NCBI GenBank assembly: GCA_963746605.1
Contig: CAVVCH010000034.1
Location: forward strand, 97,367-161,366
Length of the DNA stretch: 64,000 bases
Reading direction: 5' to 3'
Source: CAVQSS01 sp963746605
Lineage (GTDB): Bacteria > Desulfobacterota > RBG-13-43-22
The first letter of the stretch is position 1. Each line of letters opens with the position of its first letter. Both the position numbers and the translations under genes were made by a program. The notes under the pieces were generated by a model. The model was not told the DNA's origin. It saw nothing but the letters and a program-made list of their open reading frames with translations, and ran no database searches. Of this stretch, positions 25,406 to 36,021 are shown in pieces.

Positions 25406-25882
25406 ATGTGTAAGCATCTAATAATAATCGGCAGAAGACCTGCTGCCCGCCGCCTTCCGGAAACCAATCCACTGCCGGGGACCAGACCGGGTCTTGGCGG
25501 GCGAAGGGATCGCGGGTTTACCCTTTTGGAGGTGCTGGTGGCCTTAGCAATCCTGGGGATCGCCGTAACGGTCATTATCCAATTATTTTCAGCCAACCTG
25601 CGGGCCCTGTCGGCCTCGGAAGACTATGTGGCGGCCTCACTCCAAGGTGCGGCTAGGATGAGGGCCCTCTTGGACGATAAAGATCTGGAAGAAAAGGCCT
25701 GGACCGAGATCTCCCCCGAGGGGTACCGTCTCGATATCGCCGTCAAAGAGAGCTTGACGGATCGAACGGACCTCCTCCCGGTCAAGCTCCTGGATTTAGT
25801 TCTGACCATTCAGTGGACCAAGGGGAATCGGGCCCGATCCGTGACTTTTCAAACCCTCAAACTGGTCAGGAAAGAAATTTGA
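25406..25882 (+). CDS. gspI: Minor pseudopilin GspI
   Basis: 158 residues as drawn. Prepilin motif DRG|FTLLEVLVALAILG, then a hydrophobic helix and a compact domain. The leader of about 36 residues is long, and a downstream non-ATG start is possible. The stop overlaps the gspJ start by one base (TGATG). Together with GspJ and GspK it should form the pseudopilus tip. Confidence 0.88.
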   Translation: MCKHLIIIGRRPAARRLPETNPLPGTRPGLGGRRDRGFTLLEVLVALAILGIAVTVIIQLFSANLRALSASEDYVAASLQGAARMRALLDDKDLEEKAWTEISPEGYRLDIAVKESLTDRTDLLPVKLLDLVLTIQWTKGNRARSVTFQTLKLVRKEI

Positions 25883-26628
25883 TGGGCACTCCAGCGATTC
25901 CCTCTCCCGTCCCCTCCCCTACTCAAAAAAAGGGCGCCCCAGGGTTTACCCTTCTGGAACTGATGCTTTCCGTGGTCATTATTTCTTTGATCATCCTGAT
26001 TATTGTGGGCGTCCTGCGTCTCGGGTTCCGGTCGGTGGAAGCCGGCGAGAAAAAAGCGGAATCGTTGGAGCGGGTCAGAAATGCCATCACTATCCTGGAA
26101 TCCCAGATCCAGTCGGAGATCCCCTTGACCTACTATGAAAACGCCGAGAAAAAGTATTATTTTCGCGGGGGTAGGCTTTTTCTGGACATGGCCACCAATT
26201 ATTCCCTCTGGGGAGGGGAAAAAGGGTACGTGGTCGTCCACTATCAGGTTTTTCAGGAAAACAACGGTAGCCAGACCCTCTGGGTCAAAGAGAATATCGT
26301 CGGCCAGGAAATCAGCCGGGAAACCCGAATGCTGGAACAGACCGCCGAGTTCCATTTTGAATACTTCGTCCGAGATACTTCCAAAGACCCTAAAGATGAA
26401 GCGGGCCGTTGGGTGGATGAATGGGTGGATGACGCCGCCGTCCCCACCACGGATGCCTTGGAAAAGATCAAATTCCACGTACGGTTGGATAATAGGACCC
26501 TGGATTGGATCATACCGCTCAAGGGGCGGGGCAGCCTGAACTCCCCAACGGCCCCCCTGGGCATGATCCCGGGCATTCCGACCACTCCGGCTGCCCCTGT
26601 GACCCCTGTGACCCCGTCGAAGAAATGA
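25882..26628 (+). CDS. gspJ: Minor pseudopilin GspJ
   Basis: 248 residues. Prepilin site GAPG|FTLLELMLSVVII; the rest is a beta-rich GspJ domain with IKFHVRLDNRTLDWIIPL near the end. An unusual Pro/Thr/Ala-rich tail (TTPAAPVTPVTPSKK) follows. The start overlaps the gspI stop, giving translational coupling. Confidence 0.88.
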   Translation: MGTPAIPSPVPSPTQKKGAPGFTLLELMLSVVIISLIILIIVGVLRLGFRSVEAGEKKAESLERVRNAITILESQIQSEIPLTYYENAEKKYYFRGGRLFLDMATNYSLWGGEKGYVVVHYQVFQENNGSQTLWVKENIVGQEISRETRMLEQTAEFHFEYFVRDTSKDPKDEAGRWVDEWVDDAAVPTTDALEKIKFHVRLDNRTLDWIIPLKGRGSLNSPTAPLGMIPGIPTTPAAPVTPVTPSKK

Positions 26629-26637
26629 GGTGATTGA

Positions 26638-27625
26638 TTGCGCTCGATTCTCTCCCAACAGAGAGGCATTGCCTTGTTGATGGTGCTGTGGGTCTTAACC
26701 ATTCTGATGGTGATTGTCTTTTCTTTTTCCTACCTGGCCCGGACCGAAACCTTTTCCAGTCGGGCCTTCAAGGAAGGCTGGGAGAATAAATTTTTGGCCG
26801 AAGCGGGGATCGAGCGGGCGATCATGGAGCTGTTTTATCGGAAGCAGAACCCCCAAAACCTTGGAGAGGAAGAAAAGGAGTACTGGAGGATCGACGGGAC
26901 CGAGCAGGTCGGCGCTCTGGGAGAGGGATATTACCGGGTACGCCTGGTAGACGAGTCGGGAAAGATTGACTTGAATCTGGCTCCCGAGGTAATCTTACGA
27001 AATCTGATCAGCAACCTGGACCTGCCCGGTGAAGACAAGGATTTATTGGTCAATACTATTGTGGATTCCATCTTGGACTGGAAAGACGCGGACGATTTGC
27101 ATCGCCTCAACGGAGCGGAAAGTGATTATTACCAATCCCTCCCCCATCCCTATAAGGCTAAAAACGGTAATTTTGACACTGTGGAGGAATTGATCCTGGT
27201 GAAAGGAGTTACCCCGGAGATTTTATACGGAAATGACCAAAAACCCGGGCTGGTCGATTTTCTAACCGTCCAGGCCAAGACCAATAAAATTAACCTGAAT
27301 GCCGCTTCCAAACCAGTGCTGATGGCCCTGCCGGGGATGACCCCGGAAATAGCCGAGGCGGTTGTGGCCTACCGCCAGGACAAAGAGATCCAAAGCCTCC
27401 AGGAAATCACCGCATTGCTGGGAGAGGCCCAGGCCCAAATGGCCCCTTATCCTCATGGTGGCCGCGGGAAACACCTTTACCATCGAATCCCGGGGTTATA
27501 AAAATAACAGTCAGGCCGGATACGGGATCCAAGCCAAAGTGACCCTCGAAGGGAACAACCAATATCGCTACCTTTCTTACAAAAATCCGGTTATAATAAA
27601 GGCTGAAACAAAGGCTTCGGAATAA
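26638..27625 (+). CDS. gspK: Minor pseudopilin GspK (frameshifted near 27450)
   Basis: It starts at TTG with GAGGTG upstream. The leader QQRG|IALLMVLWVLTIL lacks Glu5, as normal for GspK. The GspK domain with WKDADD, NLNAASKPVLMALPGM and an HhH-like region follows. The first frame ends at 27501 in unrelated residues. Removing one base around 27445-27460 continues into MVAAGNTFTIESRG and a normal ending at 27625. A single-base error or mutation in GGCCCC is likely. GspK caps the pseudopilus and blocks its growth. Confidence 0.85.
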
Positions 27626-27631
27626 TTATCT

Positions 27632-29128
27632 ATGGACTGGGATTTTAATAAGGCCTCGACCGCAATAAGCAAGGTTGGATCCCTGCTTTCTCGGGTTGGG
27701 GAATATGCTTGGCGGATACTGTCCTTTAGTCCGGCGGATCCGACCATTGCCTATCAGAAAATGCTCTGTGTGGCCCTTGACGATCAGGGCGCATCGCTGG
27801 TCCTGGGAACCCGGTTTTTATCCCGTCTGGGGATTAAAGATCAACGGCCGATGCCCTTCGAGGAGGAAGGCTTTCCGTCGCCGGAGGCCTTGGCTTCTTC
27901 GGTGGCCGTGTACCTCACCGAGCGAAACTCCTTGAAAACCGAAATCGCCTTATCCGTGCCCAAGCCCTGGGCCGTCATCAAAACCGTGGAATTTCCGGTC
28001 AGCACCCTGGAAAACCTACCGGTAGTCGTAGCCTCGGAGCTGGACCGGATCACCCCCTTTACCCCCGAGGAGGTGTACTACGACTTTAAGATACAATCCC
28101 GCAATGAGGAAAAGATTTCCCTGCTAATCATCGCGGCTCGGGCGGACCGGATCGACCCTTACCTGGAGGCCTTTCGGGAAAAAGGGCTTCGGGTGGGCGG
28201 AATTACCATTCATCTGGCGGGAATGGAGGCCCTCTGGCGCTATCAGGAACTTGGGCCGGAGACCTGCTTCCTGGAAATTAAAGAGAAGGGCTTTGAAGGC
28301 GCCCTTTTTCAAAACCGGGGCCTTTCCGCTGTCGTGACGGGGAATTTTGATTCAGGGGAGGAGAGAAGCAAAACCGAACAGCTTCTGGACACCCTGGAAA
28401 AGCTGCTTCCAAATCAACCCTTGACCAGCCCTCCCCTCCCGGTCTTTTTTCACCTGCCGGTACCCAAGCCGGCGCTGAAAGAAATGCTGAAGGTGCAGCT
28501 AACCCGGCCGGCTTTTTTCTCTGATGAATTGAACCTGCGTCTGCCCTTGCCCGGAAACCCCCGAAACATTTCCTTTCCGGCCTTAGGCGGGTGGCTGTCC
28601 TTTCTTTGGGGAGGGGCGGAGAACCTGAATCTATTGACCAGGGGGGTCCGACCGGGAGTCAAGACCCCTCTCTGGTTGACCATTCCCCTACTGATTGGTT
28701 TAATGGCCCTGACCGCTTTTTACTGGATTGCCCCGGTCAAAATAGAAACCCAGCGACTGGCCCTGATTGATAAGCAGATCTCTCAGAAGAAGGGAGAAGT
28801 AAAAAAAGTTGAAGCACTTAAGAAAGAAATGGATGCCGTTACCAAAGAGCGAAACATCATCAGTGATTTTAAAAATTCCCGGCGGATGTCTATCGATCTT
28901 TTTAAGGAATTGACCGCGATCATCCCCAAGGATGCCTGGCTTACCCGGGTTCGGGTTTCCGAAAAGCAGGTGAATATAGAAGGATATGCCCCATCGGCCA
29001 CCGTGCTGGTACCGAAACTGGAGGCCTCTCCCTATTTTGAGAAAGTGGAATTCTCTTCCCCCACCTATCGGGATCCCAAACTGAATCAGGATCGGTTTCA
29101 AATCAAAATGGATATCGAGGGACTATAA
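27632..29128 (+). CDS. gspL: Type II secretion protein GspL (PilM/PilN-like fusion)
   Basis: 498 residues. The N-terminal part (about 40-330) is an actin-like PilM/GspL cytoplasmic domain (ALSVPKPWAVIKTVEFP, ITPFTPEEVYYDF). One membrane helix (about 350-370, PLWLTIPLLIGLMALTAFYW) leads to a coiled coil and a PilN-like periplasmic domain (AIIPKDAWLTRV, VNIEGYAP). It recruits GspE to the platform. It begins 6 bases after the corrected gspK end. Confidence 0.9.
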   Translation: MDWDFNKASTAISKVGSLLSRVGEYAWRILSFSPADPTIAYQKMLCVALDDQGASLVLGTRFLSRLGIKDQRPMPFEEEGFPSPEALASSVAVYLTERNSLKTEIALSVPKPWAVIKTVEFPVSTLENLPVVVASELDRITPFTPEEVYYDFKIQSRNEEKISLLIIAARADRIDPYLEAFREKGLRVGGITIHLAGMEALWRYQELGPETCFLEIKEKGFEGALFQNRGLSAVVTGNFDSGEERSKTEQLLDTLEKLLPNQPLTSPPLPVFFHLPVPKPALKEMLKVQLTRPAFFSDELNLRLPLPGNPRNISFPALGGWLSFLWGGAENLNLLTRGVRPGVKTPLWLTIPLLIGLMALTAFYWIAPVKIETQRLALIDKQISQKKGEVKKVEALKKEMDAVTKERNIISDFKNSRRMSIDLFKELTAIIPKDAWLTRVRVSEKQVNIEGYAPSATVLVPKLEASPYFEKVEFSSPTYRDPKLNQDRFQIKMDIEGL

Positions 29129-29129
29129 C

Positions 29130-29771
29130 ATGCCTAAGAGCAAATGGCTGCTGCTGGCCATCCCGGTCTTGGTGCTGCTGGCCGGGGGGGTGGCCTATGA
29201 ATACGGCTACCTGCGGATCCAGGAGGAATTATCCGTCATTAAAGAAGAACAGGCGGCCAAAATTAAGACCTTGAAAAAAACCCTGGCGATCATTTCGGAA
29301 AAACCGCGCCTGGAAAATCAGCTTCAAACGCTCAAGGAACAGAGAAAGGCCGACAACACCAAACTTATTGCCGGGGAGATGCCTTCTTTAGCCTCTGCGG
29401 CGCTCCAGGACACCATCAAAGGTATTGTTACCAATCGCGGCGGTACCGTCTCCAGCGTCCGAGTGGGTAAGGTGGAGGACATCGTTTACCAGGAACCGGT
29501 GGCCGCCGAAAAACCGGCTAACGGGGCCAAGGAAAAGAAAACGCCACCTCCCAAAAAGGCCAAACCGGAAGGCGAAGGGAAATTCAAAGTGATTAACGTG
29601 AGTTTGGATATTGTGGTGCCAGACCCGGCCGCCATGCGGGACATCCTTTATTTTATTGAAACCCGAACCCCTTACCTGGTAGTTCGGGAAGTGGATTCCC
29701 GGGTCCGGAATCTAAAAGAGCCCCGGGAATTGGTCGTTAAGTTGGACGTGGCGGCCCTCTATGGAAGTTGA
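29130..29771 (+). CDS. gspM: Type II secretion protein GspM (PilO-like)
   Basis: 213 residues: a membrane helix (about 5-23), a coiled coil (about 28-75) and a ferredoxin-like periplasmic PilO/GspM domain. The domain is split by a Lys/Pro-rich linker (about 128-150, KKTPPPKKAKP). Position directly after gspL and before gspC supports the assignment; PilO and GspM are homologous. Confidence 0.82.
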   Translation: MPKSKWLLLAIPVLVLLAGGVAYEYGYLRIQEELSVIKEEQAAKIKTLKKTLAIISEKPRLENQLQTLKEQRKADNTKLIAGEMPSLASAALQDTIKGIVTNRGGTVSSVRVGKVEDIVYQEPVAAEKPANGAKEKKTPPPKKAKPEGEGKFKVINVSLDIVVPDPAAMRDILYFIETRTPYLVVREVDSRVRNLKEPRELVVKLDVAALYGS

Positions 29772-29774
29772 CCA

Positions 29775-30633
29775 GTGACGACTAACAAGTTACTCCGAAA
29801 TATACATGTGCTGAACCTGGCCTTGGCCGGCGTGATCTTGTACTTCGCCTTTTATCTCCTCTTTCCCTTGACCGAAATGCCGGTAACCTATAGTCCTCCT
29901 CCGGTGAAAAAGACGGCTCCGGAGAAAACCGAATCGGAACCGCCGGTCCAACAGACGCCCAACCCCATGGAATACACCCTGATTGCCGACCAGAATTTAT
30001 TTCACCCCGACCGAAAAATACCCCCGGAAAAAAAGGCCGAGGCCCCTTTGCCGAAACCGGAATTTGTTCTTTACGGGACCATGATCACCAGTGATTTGGG
30101 AATCGCCTATCTGGAGGACAAGAAAGGCGCCGCGGTAACGACCCCGGGCAGAGGCAAGAGACAGACCGCCCTGAAAAAAGGGGAATCGATGAGCGGGTTT
30201 ATTTTGAAGGAACTGTTCAATGACCGGGTGGTGATGAATCGGGGAGAAGAGACCATGACTGTTTATCTAAACGATTCCCAGGCCCCCAAGGCGAGGGAGG
30301 GTGTCCCGGATCTGACCAAGACCGCCCCCAAGGCCGCGGGCCCGGGACGACGCCTCCTCCTCCGTTCCGTCTCGTCCCGGGACCGCCCCGGCAGGTCCTG
30401 GAGGCTCGGCAGGCGCTGAAACCAGACCCCGAGCGACCGCCCCCCAGACGGCCCCCACCACCGCCGGCACAACACCCCCGGCAGCGGTGAGCGGTCTTCC
30501 CTCATCGGGAACCCCCGCTGGCAGTTCCGGGACCTCGGGGGCCTTTGCCCCCTCAAGGCCCCGATACCGGCCGGTGCCTTCGGGCGGCCCGTATCCGGCG
30601 CCTGCACCCTCACCGTTCCGGCCGTATCCCTAA
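29775..30633 (+). CDS. gspC: Type II secretion protein GspC (frameshifted tail)
   Basis: GTG start. A membrane helix (about 12-32) and a Pro-rich linker precede the homology region (ADQNLFHPDRK, FVLYGTMITSDLGIAYLED, LKKGESMSGFILKELFNDRVVM) that contacts the secretin. The first frame ends at 30419 in an Arg-rich scramble. The +1 frame from about 30340 stays open as a Pro/Ala/Ser/Thr-rich tail to TAA at 30631-30633 (ending PSPFRPYP). A single extra base near the GC-rich 30335-30360 is likely. No PDZ domain is present. Confidence 0.8.
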
Positions 30634-30724
30634 TCTCAAGAATTACCAATTAACTATCGTTTAGAGATAATTAAATAGTTCGCATGTATTGGCAGGGGTT
30701 ATCTGAATCAGCTCCATTCGCTAG
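30634..30724. other. Convergent gap between gspC and gspD
   Basis: AT-rich, 91 bases. It contains a weak inverted repeat (AATTAACTATC ... GAGATAATT) but no clear terminator. Confidence 0.35.
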
Positions 30725-33034
30725 TTATGGCTCCACACAGATATGGGGAATATCCCCATGTATCCCTGTTAGGGATTGACTAACGGTGTGGACTCCTGAG
30801 GTTTCGGAGAAGGGCGCCGGCGCTTTTTCGGTCTTGATGCCGCTCATTTTTTTATACCAATCCATCTGTTCCAGCCTGAGATCCTTCTTGACCCCCTGTA
30901 TCCGGTGAATATAGACGTTGGTCATGTTTTTGGCATCTTCCGGGTTTTTTACCACCAGAGGGGTGAGCAGCATGATAACTTCGGTCCTTTTTTGCTCATC
31001 CGTGGTATTGCTGAAAAGCCATCCCAGGAGGGGTATCTTGCTTAATAAAGGTAGTCCGGCCCTGGTCCGCTTAAAATTTTCCTGGATCAAACCGCCGATT
31101 ACGATCGTCTCCCCGTCCTGGGCCACCAGGTTGGTGGTAGCTTCCCGTTTGGTTATCACCGGGTAATCGCTGCCGTAAATGTTCTGCAGAAAGTAATCCG
31201 AGACCTCCTGGGAAAGATCCAGACTGACCAGGCCGCTTTCGTTGATCAGGGGTTTTATCTTCAGGATGACCCCCGTATCTTTGTACTGAATGCTGCGGGA
31301 AATGGAGGTGCCGGTGGTGCCGGTGGTCGAAATCGGCGTCTCGGAGGTAACGATCGGCACTTGGTTGCCGATTTGGATGCGCGCCTCCCGGTTGTCGGCG
31401 GCCAGGATGTGCGGTGAGGCCAGTACGTTCACCTTGGATTCCGTGGCCAGGGCCTGCAGAAACCCCTGAATGAGACCGGTTCGATCAATCCCCAAAAAAG
31501 TAAAGCCCTGCGCCGTGGTCCGGTCCAGGCCGGTGTTAAACCCCATACTAATGAACCCTTTGTCTACTTTGGGACTTGATGGACCACTCGATGCCGAACC
31601 GCAGATCATCACCCAGCGTGACTTCGGCGATCATCACCTCGATCATCACCTGCCGGGGAACGATATCAATCTTTTGAATGGTTTCATACATTAAAGCGAA
31701 GTCCTCCGAGGTGGCCAAAATAACGATGGTATTGGTCACCTCGTCGGGGATGATCCGGGTAATGTCGGAGACCAGGGCCTCTCCGCCGCCCGAAGGACCC
31801 AGGGAAATCTGGGGCGAGGGAGTGGGAGCAGGCGCGGGGGAGGGTTGAGCCGGGGTGGGATAGGCGCCGCCAGGTCTGGCGGGAGTAGTCGACGGTCGGG
31901 AGGCCGTGGGAAGCTTTGAGGCTCCCAAAAAGATCTGTTGAAGCAGGGCGGCCACGTCCTTGGCCTTTCCGTTCCTGACCGGGTAGACGAAGACTTGGGG
32001 TTTGATCTGTTTGAGCTGCTCGCTGTCGAAAATTTCCACCAGTTGGAGGAGACGTTTGACGTTGGCATCGGTATCCACAATGATGATATAGTTAATCTTG
32101 GGCACATCCACCATAACGGCGTTGGTGGACAGAAAGGGGGTCAGGACCCTGATCATTTCCGAAGAGGGAATGAATTTTAACGGAACTACCTGTAACAGCC
32201 CCAGACCGGCCACGGTGATTTTTCCCGCATCCCGACCGATCCCAACCGCCGCCGGTTCCCGGGGCATATCGCCGATAGGGATAATGCGGTACAGACCGCC
32301 ATCCTCGATCACCCCGATGCCGTTCAGACGCAGAATGACTTCCATCAACGGCAGCACGTCTTCCTTGGCCACCGGGGATACGGAACGGAAATTCACTCTT
32401 CCTTTGACTTTAGGATCGATAATGTAATTGACTTTGAGGACCCCGCCGAAGATGGTCTGAATTACGGAGAAGACGTCGGCATCGTCGAAATTAAAGCTGA
32501 CTTCCCCCCGTTTGGCGGCAGGCTTTATTAATGAAGACGGCGGTCCGGGCTGGGCCGGTTGGGAAAGGGACTGCCCCCGGGGGAAAGGCGGCGGGGGCGG
32601 CTGAGTTGGTGGAGGTCCTGCCGGTAACGGACCCGGGGGCATGGCCACGGGTGGTTGCCTGGGTTCGGTCGGTGAAGGCGGAACCGGTGTTTGCGGCACC
32701 GGCTGGCTAACGGCCGGTTGGGTCGGCGGGGATGGCAAACTCGGATCGACTGGGACTGAAGGCGGAGGAGTTTCAGGCAAAGGAGCAGGTGCCGGGGTGA
32801 CCGGGACCTGGGGGTCACCAGGAGGAACGGTTGGGACACCGGTCAAACCCGGTTGTCCGTTCTGACCGTTGGGGCCGGGAACGACCGCCTGGGTTACGAC
32901 CCGGGGAGAAAGCAATCGAGGAGCCGGGGCCAATACCGGCTCGGCCAAGGCGATTCCCTCGAGGGGCCACCAGAGCCAAACAAAAATGAAAAAATAACCA
33001 AGTTCGAAAGAAGCCTGGAGAACCTCTTAGTCAA
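30725..33034 (-). CDS. gspD: Type II secretion outer-membrane secretin GspD (two frameshifts)
   Basis: The C-terminal piece (30725 to about 31577) holds the secretin core (VNVLASPHILAADNREARIQIG, TKREATTNLVAQDGETIVIGGL). The N-terminal piece (about 31577-32948) holds secretin N-domains after a Pro-rich stretch of roughly 120 residues. The pieces join as EWSIKS-PKVDKGF if one base near 31577 is removed. A TTG at 33034 with GGGAG upstream starts a signal peptide (MTKRFSRLLSNLVIFSFLF) that needs a second indel near 32970. It forms the outer-membrane channel. It is inverted relative to the rest of the cluster. Confidence 0.88.
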
Positions 33035-33432
33035 AAGCGACTCCCTATGGTGCTGCTTTTCTTCCAATTATCCGTTGACGCAGGACTTTCTTAAAAGTTC
33101 CCGAAGTCCTTCCGCTGGTTCAATTCGGGTACGAAACAATTCTTTCCAAACCTAATGGACCGTAACTATAATGAAAAAAAGGGGAATTGACAATTAAAAA
33201 AGTAAAAGTTCGTTATGGTGACGGTTTTGAAAAAAGTCCCCCAACACGTCACCCCGGTGAAGGCCTTTTTAAAATAACTATTTAAAATTACTATATTTTA
33301 TCTTAGCAAGGGTGGCAAGAAAGGGTTTCTCATTGACTTCTTGAAAGGGCACACGATTTGTATTTTTATTTGAATTTATTCAGGTTCTTGATATAGTTTG
33401 AGTTAAACTTGTCTAATCGAATAGGAGAAATT
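33035..33432. promoter_or_regulatory. Divergent control region between gspD and gspG
   Basis: 398 bases, AT-rich, without a gene. A TTGACA (33187-33192) with a poor -10 (TTATGG) and a TTGACT (33333-33338) point toward gspG. TTGATA-N18-TCTAAT (33388-33417) is closer but leaves a very short leader. None is compelling. The region must carry promoters for both genes if they are expressed independently. Confidence 0.4.
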
Positions 33433-33861
33433 GTGATTCAAAAAATGACGCGGAAAAGAAACCAAAAAGGTTTTACTCTCGTGGAGTTGTTGGTGGTGAT
33501 GGTGATCATCGGCCTTTTGGCGGCCTTGGTGGCTCCTCGGCTTTTCCCCAAACTGGGCAAGGGAAAACAGGCGGCGGCCAAAGCCCAAATTGAGCTATTA
33601 GGCCAGGCCCTCGACCAGTACCGGCTGGATGTGGGATCCTATCCCACCACTCAGGAGGGGTTGAACGCCCTGATTACCAATCCCGGGGTTGAAAAATGGG
33701 AAGGCCCTTACCTGAAAAAAAATGTGCCTGTGGATCCCTGGGGGAAAGCCTACCACTTCCAGAACCCGGGCACTCACGGAGAATACGATCTCTTTTCTTA
33801 CGGCCGGGACGATAAGCCCGGTGGGGAGGGAGAAGACAAGGACGTGGCGAGTTGGGAATGA
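33433..33861 (+). CDS. gspG: Major pseudopilin GspG
   Basis: 142 residues from a GTG with AGGAG six bases upstream; an ATG at 33445 is the alternative. The prepilin site is NQKG|FTLVELLVVMVIIGLLAALVAP, with Glu5. The GspG C-terminus has SYPTTQEGLNAL, WEGPYLKK, VPVDPWGKAY and the calcium-site-like YDLFSYGRDDKPGGEGED. It polymerises into the pseudopilus. It is detached from gspEFHIJKLMC, next to inverted gspD. Confidence 0.93.
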   Translation: MIQKMTRKRNQKGFTLVELLVVMVIIGLLAALVAPRLFPKLGKGKQAAAKAQIELLGQALDQYRLDVGSYPTTQEGLNALITNPGVEKWEGPYLKKNVPVDPWGKAYHFQNPGTHGEYDLFSYGRDDKPGGEGEDKDVASWE

Positions 33862-33862
33862 G

Positions 33863-35900
33863 TTATCTCAGAATTACCGGTAAATATATTTCATCGGCCT
33901 TCCATTCGGAACAGCCGCTGCATTCCAGCCGATGGTCGGCCGAGCAGGTTTGACTGAAATCGAGTAATCTGCCGCCCAATTTATAAATCTCGTTGTTCAG
34001 GGTTACGGCGCTGTTGCGATAAGTCGCTTCACTCATTAGACTCCCCCCGTACCCCCAGGTCCCCTTGGCTACATCAAAAAAACGGGTGTTATTGGAAAGA
34101 ACGCCATCATAAACCCCGGCCACCAGCCAAAGCTGGGGATTATTCCCATTGATTACATTTTGGGCATAGCCCATACCCCACCAGGTAGCCGGAGGCAATT
34201 CCGGCAAGGGGCCGGGCAACGGACCCAGATTGGCGTTTTCCCCGTTCCAGCCGCCGTTGTTAAAATCATAGCACTGGGTTGAGCTTAAAGGATCATTGGG
34301 TGTCCGGAGACCACCGGCCACGCAGAGTAATTTATGACCGTCCGGTCGGGTAAATACAAAAGCGGCATGCGAATCCCGGGGGTTGCTGAAGTTTTGGAGT
34401 CCAGGGAGCCAGGTTTCAGTCACCGGATTAAAGACATACACCGAGGCCCGTGCCGTTCTCGAGTTCTGATCACCGGAATTAGCGCCCCCCGTTAAATAAC
34501 AAAGGTTGCTGGTGGAATCATATACCCAGGCTGGGGCATAAATCCCGGTTATCTGCGGGACGGCTCCTTTCGGGGTTACCGCGGACCAGGTATTGGCGGC
34601 CAGATCATAGGACCACAATCCGGTGAAGCCGGGAGTGGTGCTATCACCGTACAATATACACCTTATTATTATGTTGGCACCCTGATCGAGCGAAGGTTTG
34701 GTCAAACTGGGAAGGGTTGGAACCCGGCACTGCGGCCCAGGTGCGGGTCGCGGGATCGTAGGCCCGGACTTCATCCGTACTGCCGTAACCGGTGATCGAC
34801 CAGATTTTTCCATTGTAGGCGGCCAGCACGCTGTCCTGACGACAGTCTCCCGATTCCGGGGTGATTGCGTCCCAGACCCCGCTGTGAAATTGGGTCTGGT
34901 CCAGGGTGGCGATCGCATTGTATCCGGCCCCGTTGGCCGTCAGGGTGGCCGAAAGATGGGTTCCGGGCGGTAGGCAGGAAGAAGGAGGGGATAGTTTTAC
35001 TTTAAAGGGAATGGACTGGCCTAAAGAATTGGCAAATGAAATTTGACTGGAACAGTCGTACTCCGTCCCGTCTTTGATGATTTTTAAAGACGTTCCCGCG
35101 GAAACACTACAGGACAAGTCGATATTCTGTATCCCGGTATTGTAATTTTTTAAGGCATAAGAATATTCCACCGTCTGGCCCTCACAGCTCTTCACGGGCA
35201 AGGTCTCAGGGGTGACCGCGACGAACTTATAGCGAAATTTCAGGGCCAACCCGCTGTATAGGGAGTTGCTCCGATCGCAGGAATAGGAGAGGCCCAGATC
35301 CCCCGGTGTTCGCGTTGCAATGCCCGTTCCCGAACCCAGGCCGCCCTTAGGCCCGACATCCTGAAACTGGATGACGATATCCCCGTTTTGATACAGGATG
35401 GTCTGAAAAGTCCCGGCCTTTTGACTGTCGCTTAAGAAATACCAGTCCTGGTATTCAATGACCATGCAATTGACGTTGCTCCCCGGGCATGGGGAAAAGG
35501 TCTTGTAATATAAGGCGCTTTCCGGATTATTCGGTTTCAAGTCGGCCCGCATCAAGGCAATATGGTCCTCGTCGGGCAAGGGGCATTGTTCAAGGAACGG
35601 CGATTCGTCTTCGAAGGACACATAGCCGTTGGCGCTGATGTTGACGGTGTTCTTAAGGCTCCCATAGAAAGGGAAAGGAAATCCGATGGAAATCCCGGAA
35701 TAAAATATATCATCGGTCAGGACCTTAAGTTTCACACCGGAGGAGGCGATTTCAATCCAAGCGAAAGGAATTGTCTGACCGTAATAGGGATAGCCATCGG
35801 TGGCCGGCCACGAACCGGCGGTGGATAGACCCGGATACCCCGCCCCGCTAAGGATGAGGACCAAGGTAGCAAAGAGAAAAGATCGTATTAGTTTGGGCAT
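33863..35900 (-). CDS. Exported kelch/galactose-oxidase-like beta-propeller protein (frameshifted)
   Basis: The start ATG has GAGGAA upstream. After a signal peptide (MPKLIRSFLFATLVLILSG) comes a nidogen-like beta-sandwich (FPFYGSLKNTVNISANGYVSF) and an Ig-like region. Kelch repeats follow (VWDAITPESGD, WSITGYG, VRAYDPATRTWAAV). The frame breaks near 34650 and resumes (YGDSTTPGFTGLWSYDLAANTW ... CYLTGGANSG) to 33863. The C-terminus is ADEIYLPVILR, a short hydrophobic motif shared with another exported protein here. It could be a type II secretion substrate or surface protein. Confidence 0.75.
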
Positions 35901-36021
35901 AAAGGATTCCTCTGATTGTCTATTGTCTTTACCAATTTTCGGCAACTCGCGAAGAAAACTTTAATCATTTAAAATGATCTGTCGGCTTGACCTCTCCCCC
36001 CGGCTTTGGCATAATGATTGA

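Noticed and set aside
33187..33215. TTGACA-based promoter for gspG
   Set aside because: The -10 is poor at every allowed spacing; kept only as part of the divergent control region.
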